A stretch of DNA of 64,000 bases. It comes from Bromus sterilis. Its lineage: Eukaryota; Streptophyta; Magnoliopsida; Poales; Poaceae. The notes below the pieces were generated by a model that saw nothing but the letters and a program-made list of their open reading frames with translations, was not told the DNA's origin and made no database searches. Within the stretch, counting starts at the first letter, position 1; each line of letters starts with the position of its first letter. Shown here in pieces: positions 10,346 to 23,283 of the stretch. The position numbers and the translations under genes are program-made. The stretch lies in assembly GCA_950022295.1 (NCBI GenBank), contig OX465599.1, positions 276,851,501 through 276,915,500 on the forward strand, read 5' to 3'.

Positions 10346-11256
10346 TATATGGACCTGTTTGGTTCGGCTTTGGATTCCGGAAAATCAGCTGCGGAAAATC
10401 GGAAGCACCTCCCGGGAAGATTTTGATTTTCTGCACCAGATTTAAATCGTTCGAAGGTTCTCTCTTTGGTTCACTCGTACGTGTATTTTCTGGCTGTGTT
10501 TTGGTGGAATCCAGCAGCAAAATTATTTGAAGATTTGCTCTTTGGTTCAACTCTCCCTAATAATAAAGGGAGGTAAGTTTCTCCTCCCATTTTTGCTGTT
10601 TTGCGAAAAAAAATCTCTTTATGCGTGATCAACCCGCACTCCATAATTTAAGGAAAAAACGGTTCAGTGTCATTTTGGCTTTTTTTGCGAAACCCCCCTC
10701 CATTTTTGCGTAATCAATCCACACTCCACAAATTAAAATTTTTTTTACCTTGGTAGACCGGACGGCTTGTGTGTCCAATGGGCCGTGAGACATGGGCTTT
10801 GGAATAAAAGGAAAAATAAATAATACCGGGTGGGCCGAACTCATGACCTTTTCTCTGGCCTAGCGTACCTACGGTGTTGACACCAGTTTTTGGAACGACA
10901 ATATTCATATACAAGATGGCCATAAATGAAGAAGTGCTCTATATGAAAAAGTTGGGTATTGTCGAGGTGAAAATCTTTGTAGTTCGAGCCGTCGCCATCC
11001 GATTTCATCTCGAAGGCCGAAACTATGTTTGAAGCAGTAATATCCTGACATTCGAAGCACTATTTTGCCAATTAGGCCTTCAAGACATCATCAAATAGAA
11101 AAACCTTCTACATGGAGCGTCTTGGTCTCGTTGAAGCGGTTGATTTTGATATTTGAAACATCCAAATCCGAGTTCGTATGAAGAAGTTACGGTCAAAACA
11201 GTGCTGCATTGAGAAGTCAGTCCGGACCGTCCGGGCTAGACCTCGGACGTCCGGAT
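10346..11256. other. Unidentified sequence, possibly with an LTR fragment at 10875-11256
   Basis: No gene recognised. TTTGGTTC occurs three times between 10355 and 10545. From 10875 the sequence starts TGTTGACACCAGTTTTTGG and reads like the first part of a gypsy LTR, but no second copy or flanking duplication is in the window. It ends abruptly at the truncated gypsy LTR at 11257. Confidence 0.35.
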
Positions 11257-12585
11257 AATTAGCAGGTTAATTAGAAGGGGCCTAGCCCACTTGTCATTGA
11301 GTGTTAGGAGTGGGGTTAGTTAACTAACAGGGGGTTACCATTTAAAACTGGGGATTAGTGCTAATCAAGAGGGAGGGCCCCACACGTCAGTGAGCTAGCC
11401 CACGACTCCAACAGAGCACGCCAGCGGTGAGGCACTGGACGCGGCGGCGGCGAGTGGGGTGAGCTCCGGTGGCCTAACGGGGAAACGAGGGGCGGGAATC
11501 GGACGAGCGCGAGCTCGCGCATCCGCCGGTGCGGCCAGGCGTGGACGAGGAGGACCGAGGCCACACCAGCGAGCAACGCGGGCGGCGGCCGTAGTACTAG
11601 TTCACGGCGACGACGAGGGAGGGTCCAAAGCGAAAGGAAAAAGGGGGGCAACGGGGCTGCAGCTCACCACGGTGGTGATGCCGGGCTCGGGGAGGCGTGA
11701 GGAGGTTCGGGGCGGCCGGTATCGACGAAGTCCCCCGGTGGCTCGAGGTGGAAAAAAGCATCAATTAGCTCGATGCCGGGGCTCCTGGATCCTTTGCTTG
11801 CACTGGACGATGAAGACGACGTCTGCGCAACGATGGGACACGGTTGTGGGGGCTCGGAGGCGCAGTGGCCACGCGGGCGCGGCGGCGCGACCACGGTTTT
11901 GTTCGGCCGTGCGACAACCTCGTTCGAGGAGGAGCCCTAGATCGGGAAGAGAGCGAGAAGGAGAGTACTGGGGGGCTAGGGTTTGGTCTCGGGGCCGAGG
12001 GAGTTCTTATATCCGGCGGGGATCGATGGATGGCTGCCACGGCGCCATGGCCGTGGTCTGGCCGAGGGATGCCCTCCACGGCACCCCATGTACGGTAGGT
12101 TGAAGATGACTGAAGGGGGCTGGGTTGGGCCGGGGGTGGGCTACGCCCTAGGCAATATTTATGTTTTTTCTTTTTTTATTCCTTTTCTTTTTTGTATTTA
12201 ATTATTTTAGATACTTTTGTATTTTTGTAAAATATGTAACATAGTCCTTAATTAGTGTAACGCCATATCGAGATGCCACAAAAAGTTTGGTGTCTATTAA
12301 AAATCTTTTACTATTTATTTTTGGACTCAACTTATAAAAGGGGGCTTTTAGCTGTTGTTTATAAATTGTTTGATTTATTTAATATCTTAATAAATTCCCA
12401 TTGTTGTTCTAGCATGGTCCACTGATTTTTAGGGGTTTTACAAAAGTGGTTTCATAATTTTTGGACAATGTTTTATTTCAACTTAACTTTTTGGCAATTC
12501 AATTTGGTTGAAATTGACAAGGGCATGATCAAAGGTGATTAGAGACTCGCTAATCACAGAGATTTAATATTAACAAAAGTTTTAC
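11257..12585 (-). repeat. Partial 3' LTR of the LARD-like element
   Basis: Nearly identical to 17569-18904 over about 1.33 kb. It lacks the first 26 bp of the LTR (TGTAACACCC to GAAACA) at the internal side and the last 2.9 kb at the left. Open frames in its GC-rich part (for example 11459-12103) recur in the other LTR copy only in part, are not protein-like and are not called. Confidence 0.85.
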
Positions 12586-14682
12586 GGTGCCAAGGGAGAG
12601 GGACGAAGAGAACCATCTTCCTGCTCGTTAAGACGAGGCAGACCAATTGGCAAAGTTCTTGTCCATCGATGGTCACCGAAAAGTCATCAACAATAGTAAC
12701 AGGTTGTACGGACAAGGTAGTACACCGAAGTGTTTACATAAGCAGGGAATTATCACTGCTCAGATAATTTATAATAAAATAAAGATTAAACAAACCAATG
12801 GAAAGGAAAAGGTGATGGTGCACAAGTAACATGTGTATATCTTTCCCCAAGGGAAAGCAGAACAAGATATACATGACCAAGTTTGTATTGGCAAGGAGTC
12901 AACAGAGGTTCTCGATGATAACACAAATCGTTGAGGGGTAAGGATGGTATTTCTCATGATGCATCCAAGCAATACTTGGGAGAAGTCATAATGTTGGTGA
13001 TGACCACGACACATCATGTCAAAAGGTTTTAAGAAAATACAATCGAACAATGGCGACATCAAGCAAAAGGAATGGTGAAGCAAAAGTATTCGGTGTTCCC
13101 GGTTGACGACAACCCAGAACCATGAAATGGCTATGACAGGGATAGGCATTGTTTCATCACAATTCATAAGAGGTAGTGCAAAGGCATGATATCCTCAAGA
13201 TACCAGGAGTAATACTCGAAGGTAGAATGGTGGATCATAGGTGTAGAAGAATTTATACCATGGGGGTTAATTATCTTTACGAGAAGCTTTCATGATAAGT
13301 TCTACATCGTATCCATGGGCATGAACACAAAGGTTCACGGTCGACTCCCACTTCTTCAATGCATAACCTTTCATTCACTTCTTGATGTCGATGAATTTGT
13401 AGCGCCCAAAAATTTATCTGGCATAACACCAGTAGAGTAAACCCGTAGAATTTCATGGGTTCACACAGATGGATGAAGCATAGATCCAACCCATAGGGAC
13501 ATTTTACGAATCTATACGACAAACAATAGGAACAAGAGATACAAGTTTGAAAGCAGAAGGCTGATGACCCAGACCAGATGATACCGTTCGCCAAAGGCAT
13601 TTCGTATCAGGGGAAGGTCGTCAATGATTTAGGACACAAGGGGACGACAGGTAGTAATCCACCAAAAAGGTCAGGCGGCGTACAGAGAGTCTGGTGCGAG
13701 TATCGTTACTCATAAGAAGAAAGAATGCATATGCATCGGATGATAAAAGCATCAGAATAATTCGATGCTTAAGTATAAAGGAATTATGATTTCCAATAGG
13801 GGATACCACAAGCAGATGTTCTGACCATGGGTATATAAGTTGAACGGACTTATACGGACAACCAACAAAGGTTTGAGTTACCGATATCCAGCTCATGTCT
13901 GGAATGACGTCTGAGCCGGAAGAATGGATTCATAGGGATCAACTGTTGATTACGTGCACTAGCACACACGATGATTCAACAGATCAGAATGGAAATGCCA
14001 AGGGAGGTCATGCAAGAATACAAGACAAACGAGATTAACCATAGCGCAAGCAGGCAAGAAGAACCTCCAAAGCAGTAGGATGCCGGGGATTGTCGCAAGA
14101 TCGAATAGTTTTTCAAAGTATTTTGGGAATCACAGAAACAACTTAGGATGAACGGATCCTCGATAAATGTGAGGAATTATCCGCAGGGTGAAAAGAAGCT
14201 GCAAGGCAGTAGGCTCCAAGGATTCCCGAAACAACGGAAATTATTTTGATGCATCTTGTGAACACAAGAGCAACTGGGATTGAGTGGATGAACGGAAGGT
14301 GTATGTGGTTATACATACAGACTTATCGGTGGCAGTGAATTGTAAAGGTGATCGACACATATGGCCTCGGGAATTTTATTGGAGAGTAATCTTCGGAATC
14401 TTCTCGTGAAGCAAGCGATCATCTGTAAAGAGGGGCTCTCCGATCGGAATCAGTCACGAGAACCTAGAGTTAGAGTTAGCTAAATCTTTAACCCGAAAGG
14501 AAGAGAGAGCAGAGTCCCAGAGTAAGGGTGCGGAGAAAAAGATCCTAATACCACCCATTTTGCGACGTGGGCCGATAAGCCACACGACACTGTTAGTAAA
14601 GTAGTTTTGCAAAGACTAGACTCGACTTCGACCAAGGAGTTGGAAGGGGGTGTCCTACAGGCAGTCGGCTCTAATACCAACT
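12586..14682 (-). other. Internal region of the LARD-like element
   Basis: About 2.1 kb between the LTRs. The longest open frames are about 100-130 codons, on the minus strand, with no retroelement motif. Nothing resembling gag, protease, RT, RNase H or integrase is visible. Confidence 0.6.
14668..14680 (-). other. Primer binding site of the LARD-like element
   Basis: Minus strand TTGGTATTAGAGC, one base off the common plant site TGGTATCAGAGC complementary to initiator tRNA-Met. It lies 2 bp inside the LTR end, which fixes the orientation of the element. Confidence 0.75.
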
Positions 14683-17600
14683 TGTGACGCCCCCAAAATA
14701 AATCCATGTACATTAATCATACACGCAAGGTACACGATCGAGATCAGGGACTCACGCTAAGATATCACAACACAACTCTACAAATAAAATAATACAAGCT
14801 ATTTAATACAAGCCAGGGGCCACGAGGGCTCGAATACAACAACTCGAGAGCACAAAGTTAGCGGAAACAATAGTATCTGAGTACATTCACAAGAATACAA
14901 GGTTGTCTTAAGAAGGCTAGCATAAATAACAACAGATCGAAAAGGCGAGGCCTCCTGCCTGGGAACCTCCGAACTACTCCTGGTCAACAGGGAACTCGAC
15001 GACGTAGAAGGCATCGGGGATCTTCATGTTGCGTTGGTCGACATCGGGGATCTCCTGCTCCTGGACTGCAAGGCTCCAACGTCGGCTGCAGCGGCCGATC
15101 AGGCAAAACATAAAGGGAAAAAAATAAAGCAAGGGTGAGTATCTAGCATACTGCGAGTCTTACGTCCGCTACTAAGCATTTATGCATTTGTATCAAATGG
15201 AAGGGGGAGGCTGTATATAGTGGACTGCAAGGTAGAAATCAGAATAAGGATAAGAAGCTAGGCCTATCGAAGACTAGCATCTTCCGACGATGTCTTGTAG
15301 CACAAGAAGAGAACATCCAAAAGTTTATATAAAGCATAAAGTAACAATGAATCAGAAGTTGCTTCAGCATTGTATAATAATAAGTTATAATAATTAACAA
15401 TAATAATTCCTCCGAGTTACCCTCCTCGACTTCCCTGCGAGGAAGAAGACCCGGAACCATAAAGTTTAATAGTAGTAGTTTGTAGTGGTAAGGTCCAGCT
15501 TCAGCATAAAGCGTCCTGTTACCGTGGACACGGCTATTCAAATAGATTAAACTCCCTGCAGGGGTGCACTAATGTTCAGCCTGCACGCTCGGATCTCCAG
15601 GGTGGCGGGAACCTTGTTAGGGAACGCTCCACCAAAGCTATCCGACACGGCGCATCCCATCCTAGGCTCAGCAGAGAGGCCATCTGCCGGAATATATCCT
15701 ATGCACCAAGGGGTCTAGGTCCCTCACCCTTGCACGCTCCTGCACGGTGCGAGTCTGGCTGGTGAAGCAAAGGCAAATCCAAACACACCTGCTGCAGCAA
15801 ATAGGACAACACTGCTTCCCAGCGATCAGGCCGCAGTACAGCCGACGTCTGAAGAGCTTTCAGACGAACTACGACGCGGAGGGCCCACACCGTAATCCCA
15901 CGTGTAGGTAGTGCGTACAGACCAACGGGTCTCTCAAGTCATCTGCCGAACCATTTAGCATTTTAATTAACCCGTGTGACAACCGTTATCGTTGCCTCGA
16001 CTTAACTGACCCGTGGACGACGACAGCAGTCAGGACCACCAGTACATCGGTGCCTGCCCTGTCGTCCCACCAAGTCTCTGCAGTTACCAACAAGGTGAAC
16101 CGACTCCTTACCTTATCTCGCGTGTGCTCTTGGTAGAGCTCGACTTTCGTGGTTTGGTAACTCTCGCGAGATACGAGCAGGGGCCAAGCACGCCAGTAAC
16201 GTCGGTCGTACCCTCCCTTTCGTTCCCGACGCAATACCGCTCGCGGGCACCGTTGGGTCGCCCGACTCTTACCTTTAAGGACAACCGTTGCTCAGGTACC
16301 TAGAGCGGCTATACAGATTCAGCAATGAGTGGAGGTACGAGGATTACTCCTCGATAGCTCAAACTTGATGGTGGCCCGGCAGAGCCGAGCTAGGGGGCCT
16401 TAGGCGGTGTCTGCATTGTACCATACCTATTACAGTTATTATATCGTATCCGTGTTCACTCCCAGAGTGATCACGGCCCGCTATCTAATCCTAGCTAACA
16501 ATGCGCAGGGCTCACTGCTGAATAATATATATAGTCAGCATAGGGTAAAGGGAGGTACATCAAGGGGCGACAAAAAAACAGGCTATGCAATTGAATAGGA
16601 TTGTAACGTAGCAGCAGCAGTAACAATGCGTAGTGCGAGAAATGTATGGAAATATAGGCGATATCTGGGGAAGAGAATGGCTCTGCTTGCCTGGAAGCTC
16701 GCGGTAGGGGTAGGGTCGTCGACGAAGTAGTCGTACCCGACAACGGTGTAGTCGGCCGTAGCAACGGGGTCTATCGGAGAATAAAGGGGGAAGAAACAGT
16801 AAATACAAGGCAAACATAACAAACGGATGCATGACATGACAGATGAAATGTTAACGGTGTTCTAACGCAGTGCAAGGTGTATTGCTTGGAGCGGGAATTC
16901 ATTCGGGGATGAACTACCAGCTCCGGGTGATTATCGACATACGTCCTGGAGGGGGAAGGTTCCATGTCTGCAGTGTTAGAGACATCTGACAGACATGTGG
17001 ATAGTGTATCCGTGATTGTTGATACATTCCGAACAACTTTTATGTTCATAACATCCCCATCTGGGAAGTTTTACCGGTACCGGGTAATTACCGGGAAGAC
17101 GATCCGGAGGGGGAAAGTCTCAGGTTCGGTATGTTAGAGGGGGTGGTGGTCATATGGATATCGTATCCGTCTTCATTATATTTTTCTGATCAATTTTGAT
17201 GTATAAAGTTTTTTAATTTGACTTACAGTTTAAAAGATATTGAATTTTAAAGTTAAATTATTTTATATCAATTTCTGGATTTTCTTTTATTAATAAATCC
17301 TAACATTATCCACAGAGGGTTGACTGGTCAAACCTGACCAGTGGGTCCCACTGGTCAGCCTCACATGTATAATAAAACAATTTTATTTAATAAACCAGTA
17401 GGGTGGCCCACATGTCATACTCTCATTTTATTAATTGCATTTTAATCAAACTAATAACCCAGTGGGGCCCAAGTGTAAGTGGCACAGAGTTGATTAATCA
17501 ATTTTAATTTAATTAAGGGCCTGGGGCCCACATGTAATAGACAGGGGGTTTTATTTCTATCTGGAAACAATTAGCAGGTTAATTAGAAGGGGCCGAGCCT

Positions 17601-18930
17601 ACTTGTCATTGAGTGTTAGGAGTGGGGTTAGTTAACTAACAGGGGGTTACCATTTAAAACTGGTGATCAGTGCTAATCAAGGGGGAGGCCCCCACACGTC
17701 AGTGAGCTAGCCCACGGATCCAACAGAGCACGCCGGCGGTGAGGCACTGGACGCGGCGGCGGCGAGCGGGGTGAGGGCTCCGGTGGCCTAACGGGGCAAC
17801 GAGGGGCGCGAATCGGACGAGCGCGAGCTCGCGCATCCACCGGTGCGGCCAGGCGTCGACGAGGAGTACCGAGGCCACGCCGGCAAGCAACGAGGGCCGC
17901 GGCCATAGTACTGGTTCCACGGGGACGACGAGGGAGGGTCCAAAACTAAAGGAAAAAGGGGGGCAACAGGGTTGCAGCTCACCACGGTGGTGATGCCGGG
18001 CTCGGGGAGGCGCGAGGAGGTTCGGGCAGCCGGAATCGATGAAGTCCCCCGGCGGCTCGAGGTGGAAGAAAAGCGTCAATTAGCTCGATGCCGGGGCTCC
18101 TGTATCCTCTCCTTGCATTGGACGATGAAGACGACGTCTTGCGCAATGATGGGACACGGTTGTGGGGGCTCGGAGGCGCAGTGGCCACGCGGGCGCGGCG
18201 GCGCGACCATGGTTTTGTTCGGCCGTGCGACAACCTCGTTCGAGGAGGAGCCCTAGATCGGGAAGAGAGCGAGAAGGAGAGTACTGGGGGGCTAGGGTTT
18301 GGTCTCGGGGCCGAGGGAGTTCTTATATCCGGCGGGGATCGACGGATGACTGCCACGGCGCCATGGCCGTGGTCTGGCCGGGGGATGCCCTCCACGACAC
18401 CCCCATGTACGTTGAAGATGACTGAAGGGGGCTGGGTTGGGCCGGGGGTGGGCTACGCCCTAGGCGAGATTTAGGTTTTTTCTTTTTTTTCTTTTTATTC
18501 ATTTTATTTTCTGTATTTAATTATTTCAGATAATTTTGTATTTTTTTAAAATATGTAACATAGTCCTTAATTTGTGTAACACCATATTGAGATGCCACAA
18601 AAAGTTTGGTGGCTATTAAAAATCTTTTACTATTTATTTTTGGACTCAACTTATAAAAGGGGACTTTTAGCTGTTGTTTATAAATTGTTTGATTTATTTA
18701 ATAGCTTAATAAATTCCCATTGTTGTTCTAGCATGGTCCACTGATTTTTAGGGATTTTACAAAAGTGGTTTCACAATTTTTGGACAATGTTTTATTTCCA
18801 CGTAACTTTTTGGCAATTCAATTTGGTTGAAATTGACAAGGGCATGATCAAAGGTGATTAGAGACTCGCTAATCACAGAGATTTAATATTAACAAAAGTT
18901 TTACTGTTTCGTGACACTGAGGGTGTTACA
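14683..18930 (-). repeat. 5' LTR (4.25 kb) of the LARD-like element
   Basis: Plus-strand ends are TGTGACGCCC and GGGTGTTACA, i.e. TG...CA with short inverted ends. It is followed inward by the primer binding site. An AT-rich start (minus-strand sense), a GC-rich block at about 17700-18470 and an AT-rich tail make the same mosaic as the chromovirus LTRs at 25790 and 34626. Confidence 0.8.
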
Positions 18931-18966
18931 TCAACCGTTCGGGAGTATAACGTAGCGCAGGGTTTC

Positions 18967-20755
18967 ATGCAGCGCATCATCCCACCCCCAGTGATAGATG
19001 AGCTTCACATAGCTGGCCGAGAGGTCGACAAAGAGTTGGGAGGAGCCCAGCAGCCCGCAGTAACCACCATCATCGCTCCAGAGATCTCATACAGTTCTAC
19101 AGTGAAGAACATGAGAGCTGCCGAGCAGATCACCACCGAGATGGAGCACTTGGAAGGAGAGGAGCTACGGGAAAGGACGCGCAAAATACGTGATCTCATA
19201 ACAGCGGCAAACCAGCAGCAGAAGGCGGACACAGAGCAGCAAGGGCCAGTGGCATCAAAATCAGTTCGGGCAACTGCAGGCGCAAACCAGCCGAATGCTC
19301 CACCTCGGCAGCACAGGCAGGCATCTTCGCCGCATGGTAGCATGCATCGCAGTCGGAGGAATCAAGGGGCTGCAGGAGGCAGTCGGAGGGATGAGCCAGC
19401 AGTTAGCAGCAGGCACAATGAGAAACCGGTGGCTTCAGCTCGGCCGGCAATGAGTGAGCGACTGGGCCCCCGAGCAGTCAGAGAGAACGATGCAAGGCAC
19501 CACATCGAGCAGCTGCAGCAGGACAAGCAGCCAGAAGACGATGCACCAGCGGGTCAACATGCTTTGGCCTGCGTATTCGGCAAGAGCAGTTTCCCAAAGG
19601 CTTCACATTGCCAGGGACACCCCAAGTACAATGGATCAGTCAAACCGGAGGATTGGATGGTCGATTATATGACCGCGGTCGGCATCGCAGGAGGCAGTCG
19701 GCATGTTGCAGTTCGCTATTCACCGCTCATGCTTCAAGGCTCAGCTCGATCCTGGTTGAACAGTCTGCCCAGCAATAGCATCAACTGCTGGAAAGATTTT
19801 GATGATGCATTTGTTCGGAACTTCACCGGCACGTATGAGCGCCCAGGTCTTCCCCTACACCTGGCATTGTGTGTACAAGGAAAGGACGAGCCCCTTCGTG
19901 ATTACCTTCAGCGGTGGATCAAGATCAGAAACAGTTGTGAGGGAGTTCATAAAATCCAGTCCATCCAGTACTTCACTGACGGCTGCTTGGATGGGTCATT
20001 GTTGAAACACAATCTCGTGCACAAGGAGATCACATCTTTGGCCGATCTGATGAGAATAGCCAATTCATTCGCCGCGTCTGATGCCGATAGTGAGTCCCAG
20101 TGGTTTCATCCAAGGGCAATCCTATGGGCCCCAGCAGCAGTCGGTAGAAGCAAAATGGGCCGAATGGTCCCAATCGGCGCGAGATCAAGCGGAACAACAA
20201 TTTCGGCAGCAACAACAACACCCCCAACAAGTTCAACAACAGCAACAGCAACACATGCTTCAACAAGAGTAAGGACGAGCAGCCGGATGCCCAATATGGC
20301 AATCGGTAGGTGGCAGTAGTTCAGCAGCAAGATGAACAAGGGGCTGCAGGAGGCAGTCGGAGGCAAAAACCTGCAGAAAGACCGCATGGCCCGATCAAGC
20401 CCCCATACACCTTTGAGGACATGATGAACCAGCCATGCAAAATGCACAGTGAAGTTGGCAAGCCCGCATCTCACACCACTCGGCAATGCATATGGGTCGA
20501 GCGTCCGACGAAGGGAGGAGCAGGAAATCTTCCCCCACCACCACCCCCACCCCCAAGTCCACCACCAGCAAATGCACGTCAGCAGTTCCCGCGCCAGGAC
20601 GCTTCATATATGATCTTCACCAGCGAGTTGGATGGCAAGGGCAGTCGGAGAGCCCGAGAGCAGGCAGTAAATGCCACAATGACAGCAGTTCCCCAGAGGA
20701 TGAACTGGTCGGACAACGTCATAGCATGGCCCCCAGAAGACCACCGAGCGTGATG
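18967..20755 (+). pseudogene. gag: Tat gag polyprotein, frameshifted
   Basis: Structural protein that would form virus-like particles. Residues 1-200 are Q/A/R-rich, low-complexity. The retrotransposon gag core follows (about 19560-20100) with PKYNGSVKPEDWMVDYMTA, LQGSARSWLNSLPSNSI, FVRNFTGTYERPG and LRDYLQRWIKIRNSC. A frameshift near 20100 moves the coding to another phase; the downstream part contains a C/H-rich segment CKMHSEVGKPASHTTRQC (about 20440-20490), the Tat-type metal-binding knuckle, and a proline run. Another frameshift near 20745 leads into the protease. The start at 18967 is the first ATG left and may not be the original one. Confidence 0.85.
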
Positions 20756-23283
20756 CCCAACCCAGGAAGCTATGCACTCGTGGTGGATACAATTTTTGCA
20801 GCACCTTTGTACTCATGCAAGTTCACCAAAACCCTCATTGATGGGGGAAGTGCCATCAACATTCTGTACAGGGACACAATGATCAAGCTCGGCATCAGCG
20901 AGAGCGAATTGGAGCCCAGCAGGACCTTGTTTCATGGTATAGTGCCCGACATCTCATGTACTCCGCTAGGCCGCATTCGGCTGGAGGTAGTGTTTGTTTC
21001 GGAGGAAAATTTCTGCCGAGAGCCGATCTGGTTTGAGGTGGACGATCTGAACAACCCATACCACATTCTGCTCGAATCTCCTGCGATCGCCAAGTTTATG
21101 TTCAACATAATGCAGACATACCTGAAGATGAAGCTCCCAGGGCCGAATGGTCCAATTACTCTGTGCGGTGACTACAAGAAGTCACTAGAATGTTCATCCA
21201 CCGGCTGCAGGCTGGCCGATTCTCTGGTCATTGATGCAGAACGGCGCCAGCTCGAAAAGGTCGTAGCAATGGCCCAAGCACAGATGAAGGAACCCAGGCC
21301 GAGCACAAAGACCAAGAGATCAGATGATGAGACTGCTTTTCAGGCAGCCAAGGACAGCAAGAGGATCGCCCTGGACCCCTCCGACCCGAGCAAGTGCGTC
21401 ATCATTGGGGCCGGGCTCAACAGCAAATAGGAAGGCGAGCTCGTCGAGTTCCTCCGTGAGAACCGAGACATCTTTGCATGGTCTCCGCATGAAATGCCTG
21501 GTGTACCGAGGGAACTCGCCGAGCACAAGCTTCACATCCGACTTGGATCCAAGCCGATCAAGCAGCCACTTCGGCGCTTTTCAGAAGACAAGAGAAGAGC
21601 AATCGGCGACGAGATAGGCAAGTTGCTCGCAGCAGTATTTATCAAAGAAGTGTTCTACGCAGACTAGTTAGCAAATCCAGTTCTGGTTCCGAAGAAGAAT
21701 GGAACTTGGCGCATGTGTATAGATTACACTTGCCTGAATAAAGCCTGCCCCAAGGATCCTTTTTCTTTCCCCCATATTGATCAGGTGATTGATTCTATGG
21801 CTGGCTGTCAGCTCTTATGTTTTCTCGATGCCACAGCTGGCTATCACCAGGTTAAACTTGCTATCGATGATCAAATAAAGACTGCGTTTATCACCCCTTT
21901 CGGGGCTTATTGCTATATCACCATGCTCTTTGGCCTGAAAAATGGCGGCGCGACTTATCAGCGTACTATGCAGCGATGCGTCCGACCTCAGTTAGATCGG
22001 AACATTCATGTGTATGTAGATGACCTAGTGGTCAAGTCGGTGCAAGGTTCAACCCTGCTGGACGATCTTAGAGAAACATTTGCAAACTTGCGGGCATACA
22101 AGATCAAGCTCAACCCAGAGAAGTGTGTGTTCGGTGTGCCGGCTGACAAACTGCTCGGATTTTTGGTTTCCGAAAGAGGCATTGAGTGCAACCCCGAGAA
22201 GATTGCAGCAATCGAGCGGATGAACAATCCTGAAAATCTTCAAGAGGTACATAACTTCACCGGATGCTTGGCATCGCTCTTCCGGTTCCTCAGTCGGCTG
22301 GGTGAGAAGGCAATTCATTTGTATTAGCTGATGAAGAAGACGGACAAGTTCGCTTGGACTCCACAAGAAGACGAAGCATTCAAGCAGCTCAAGCGCATGA
22401 TATCCACTGCTCCAATACTGGCAGCTCCGATTGAGAAAGAGCCAATGATGTTGTACATCGCAGCAACCAATCGGGTGATCAGTATTGTCATGGTGGTTGA
22501 GCATCCTGAAAAGGACAAGGCACAATTGGTCCAGAGGCCAGTAAATTATGTCAGTGAAGTGCTTTCGACCTCCAAGCAAAACTACCCCCATTACCAGAAG
22601 ATGTGTTACGGTGTGTACATGGCGGCAAAGAAGCTCAAGCCTTATTTCCAGGCACATCCGATCACGGTTGTCAGCTCGGCACCGTTGGCGGAAATCATCG
22701 GCAATCGGGATGCTTCTGTTCGGGTGGCAAAGTGGGACATTGAAATTGCAACTCATGAAATCAAGTACGAGCCACGCACTACAGTCAAGTGTCAAGCTCT
22801 GGCAGATTTTCTGGTTGATTGGGCAGAAACCCAGTATGCGCCCTCCTGTCCGGACTCTCAGTTCTGGCAAATGCACTTCGATGGTTCCAAGATGATGACC
22901 GGACTAGGGGCTGGAATTATTCTCACTTCTCCAAAAGGCGAAAATCTCAATTATGTTCTGGCAAATGCACTTCGATCCATTTTGTAGCGTCAAATAATGT
23001 GGCTGAATATGAAGCATTGGTACACGGTATCTGATTGGCCAAGGAGATTGGCATTCGGAAAATTTTATGTTATGGCGATCCCGATCTGGTGCTGCAGCAA
23101 TGCACTGGCACTTGGGACGAAAAAATGAAAACATGGAAAGCTACAGATTCCTTGTGCAGCAGTTATCTGGTTGCTTTGAAGGGTGTGAATTCCATCATGT
23201 TCCTCGAGCTGAAAATGAAGCAGCGGATGCACTATCCAAGCTGGAGTCCACCAGAAAGGAAATTCCACCAGGAGTGTCTCTAG
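20756..23283 (+). pseudogene. pol: Tat protease, reverse transcriptase and dual RNase H, broken
   Basis: The protease has LIDGGSAINILY (about 20835-20870), the DGGS form usual in Tat elements. The RT follows after a stop at 21428-21430: PVLVPKKNGTWRMCIDYTCL, CFLDATAGYHQVKL and the intact catalytic YVDD (22013-22024). A stop at 22325-22327 separates the first RNase H/connection region (FAWTPQEDEAFKQLK to QALADFLVDW). A second RNase H follows, with MHFDGSKMMTGLGAGIIL and, after a frameshift at about 22985, SNNVAEYEALVHG and HVPRAENEAADALSKL. This second domain is the archaeal-type RNase H acquired by the Tat lineage. At least four interruptions make it non-functional. Confidence 0.9.

Larger units (their letters stand above)
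11257..18930 (-). mobile_element. Gypsy-type LARD-like element on the minus strand, 3' LTR truncated, no gag or pol
   Basis: On the minus strand the order is 5' LTR (18930 to 14683), a primer binding site just inside it (14680 to 14668), a non-coding internal region (14682 to about 12586) and a partial 3' LTR (12585 to 11257). The LTR runs from TGTAACACCC to GGGGCGTCACA. I see no gag, RT or integrase similarity in the internal region, so it fits a large retrotransposon derivative (LARD) mobilised by a relative. A block of its LTR (about 15512-15568) matches the chromovirus-type LTRs elsewhere in the window, which suggests that family as its source. It lies directly upstream of the Tat gag. 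Its left LTR and whatever lay beyond were removed by a deletion ending at 11257. Confidence 0.75.

Noticed and set aside
10260..10550. 96-codon minus-strand frame
   Set aside because: Overlaps the end of LINE 1 on the other strand and has no recognisable content.
11361..12103. Long overlapping frames on both strands in the LARD 3' LTR, similar ones at 17673-18474
   Set aside because: They lie in the GC-rich block of an LTR, occur in both orientations at once, and differ in frame between the two LTR copies.
12769..13896. Minus-strand frames of 91-132 codons in the LARD internal region
   Set aside because: No similarity to gag, pol or any domain I know; composition like the rest of the non-coding internal region.
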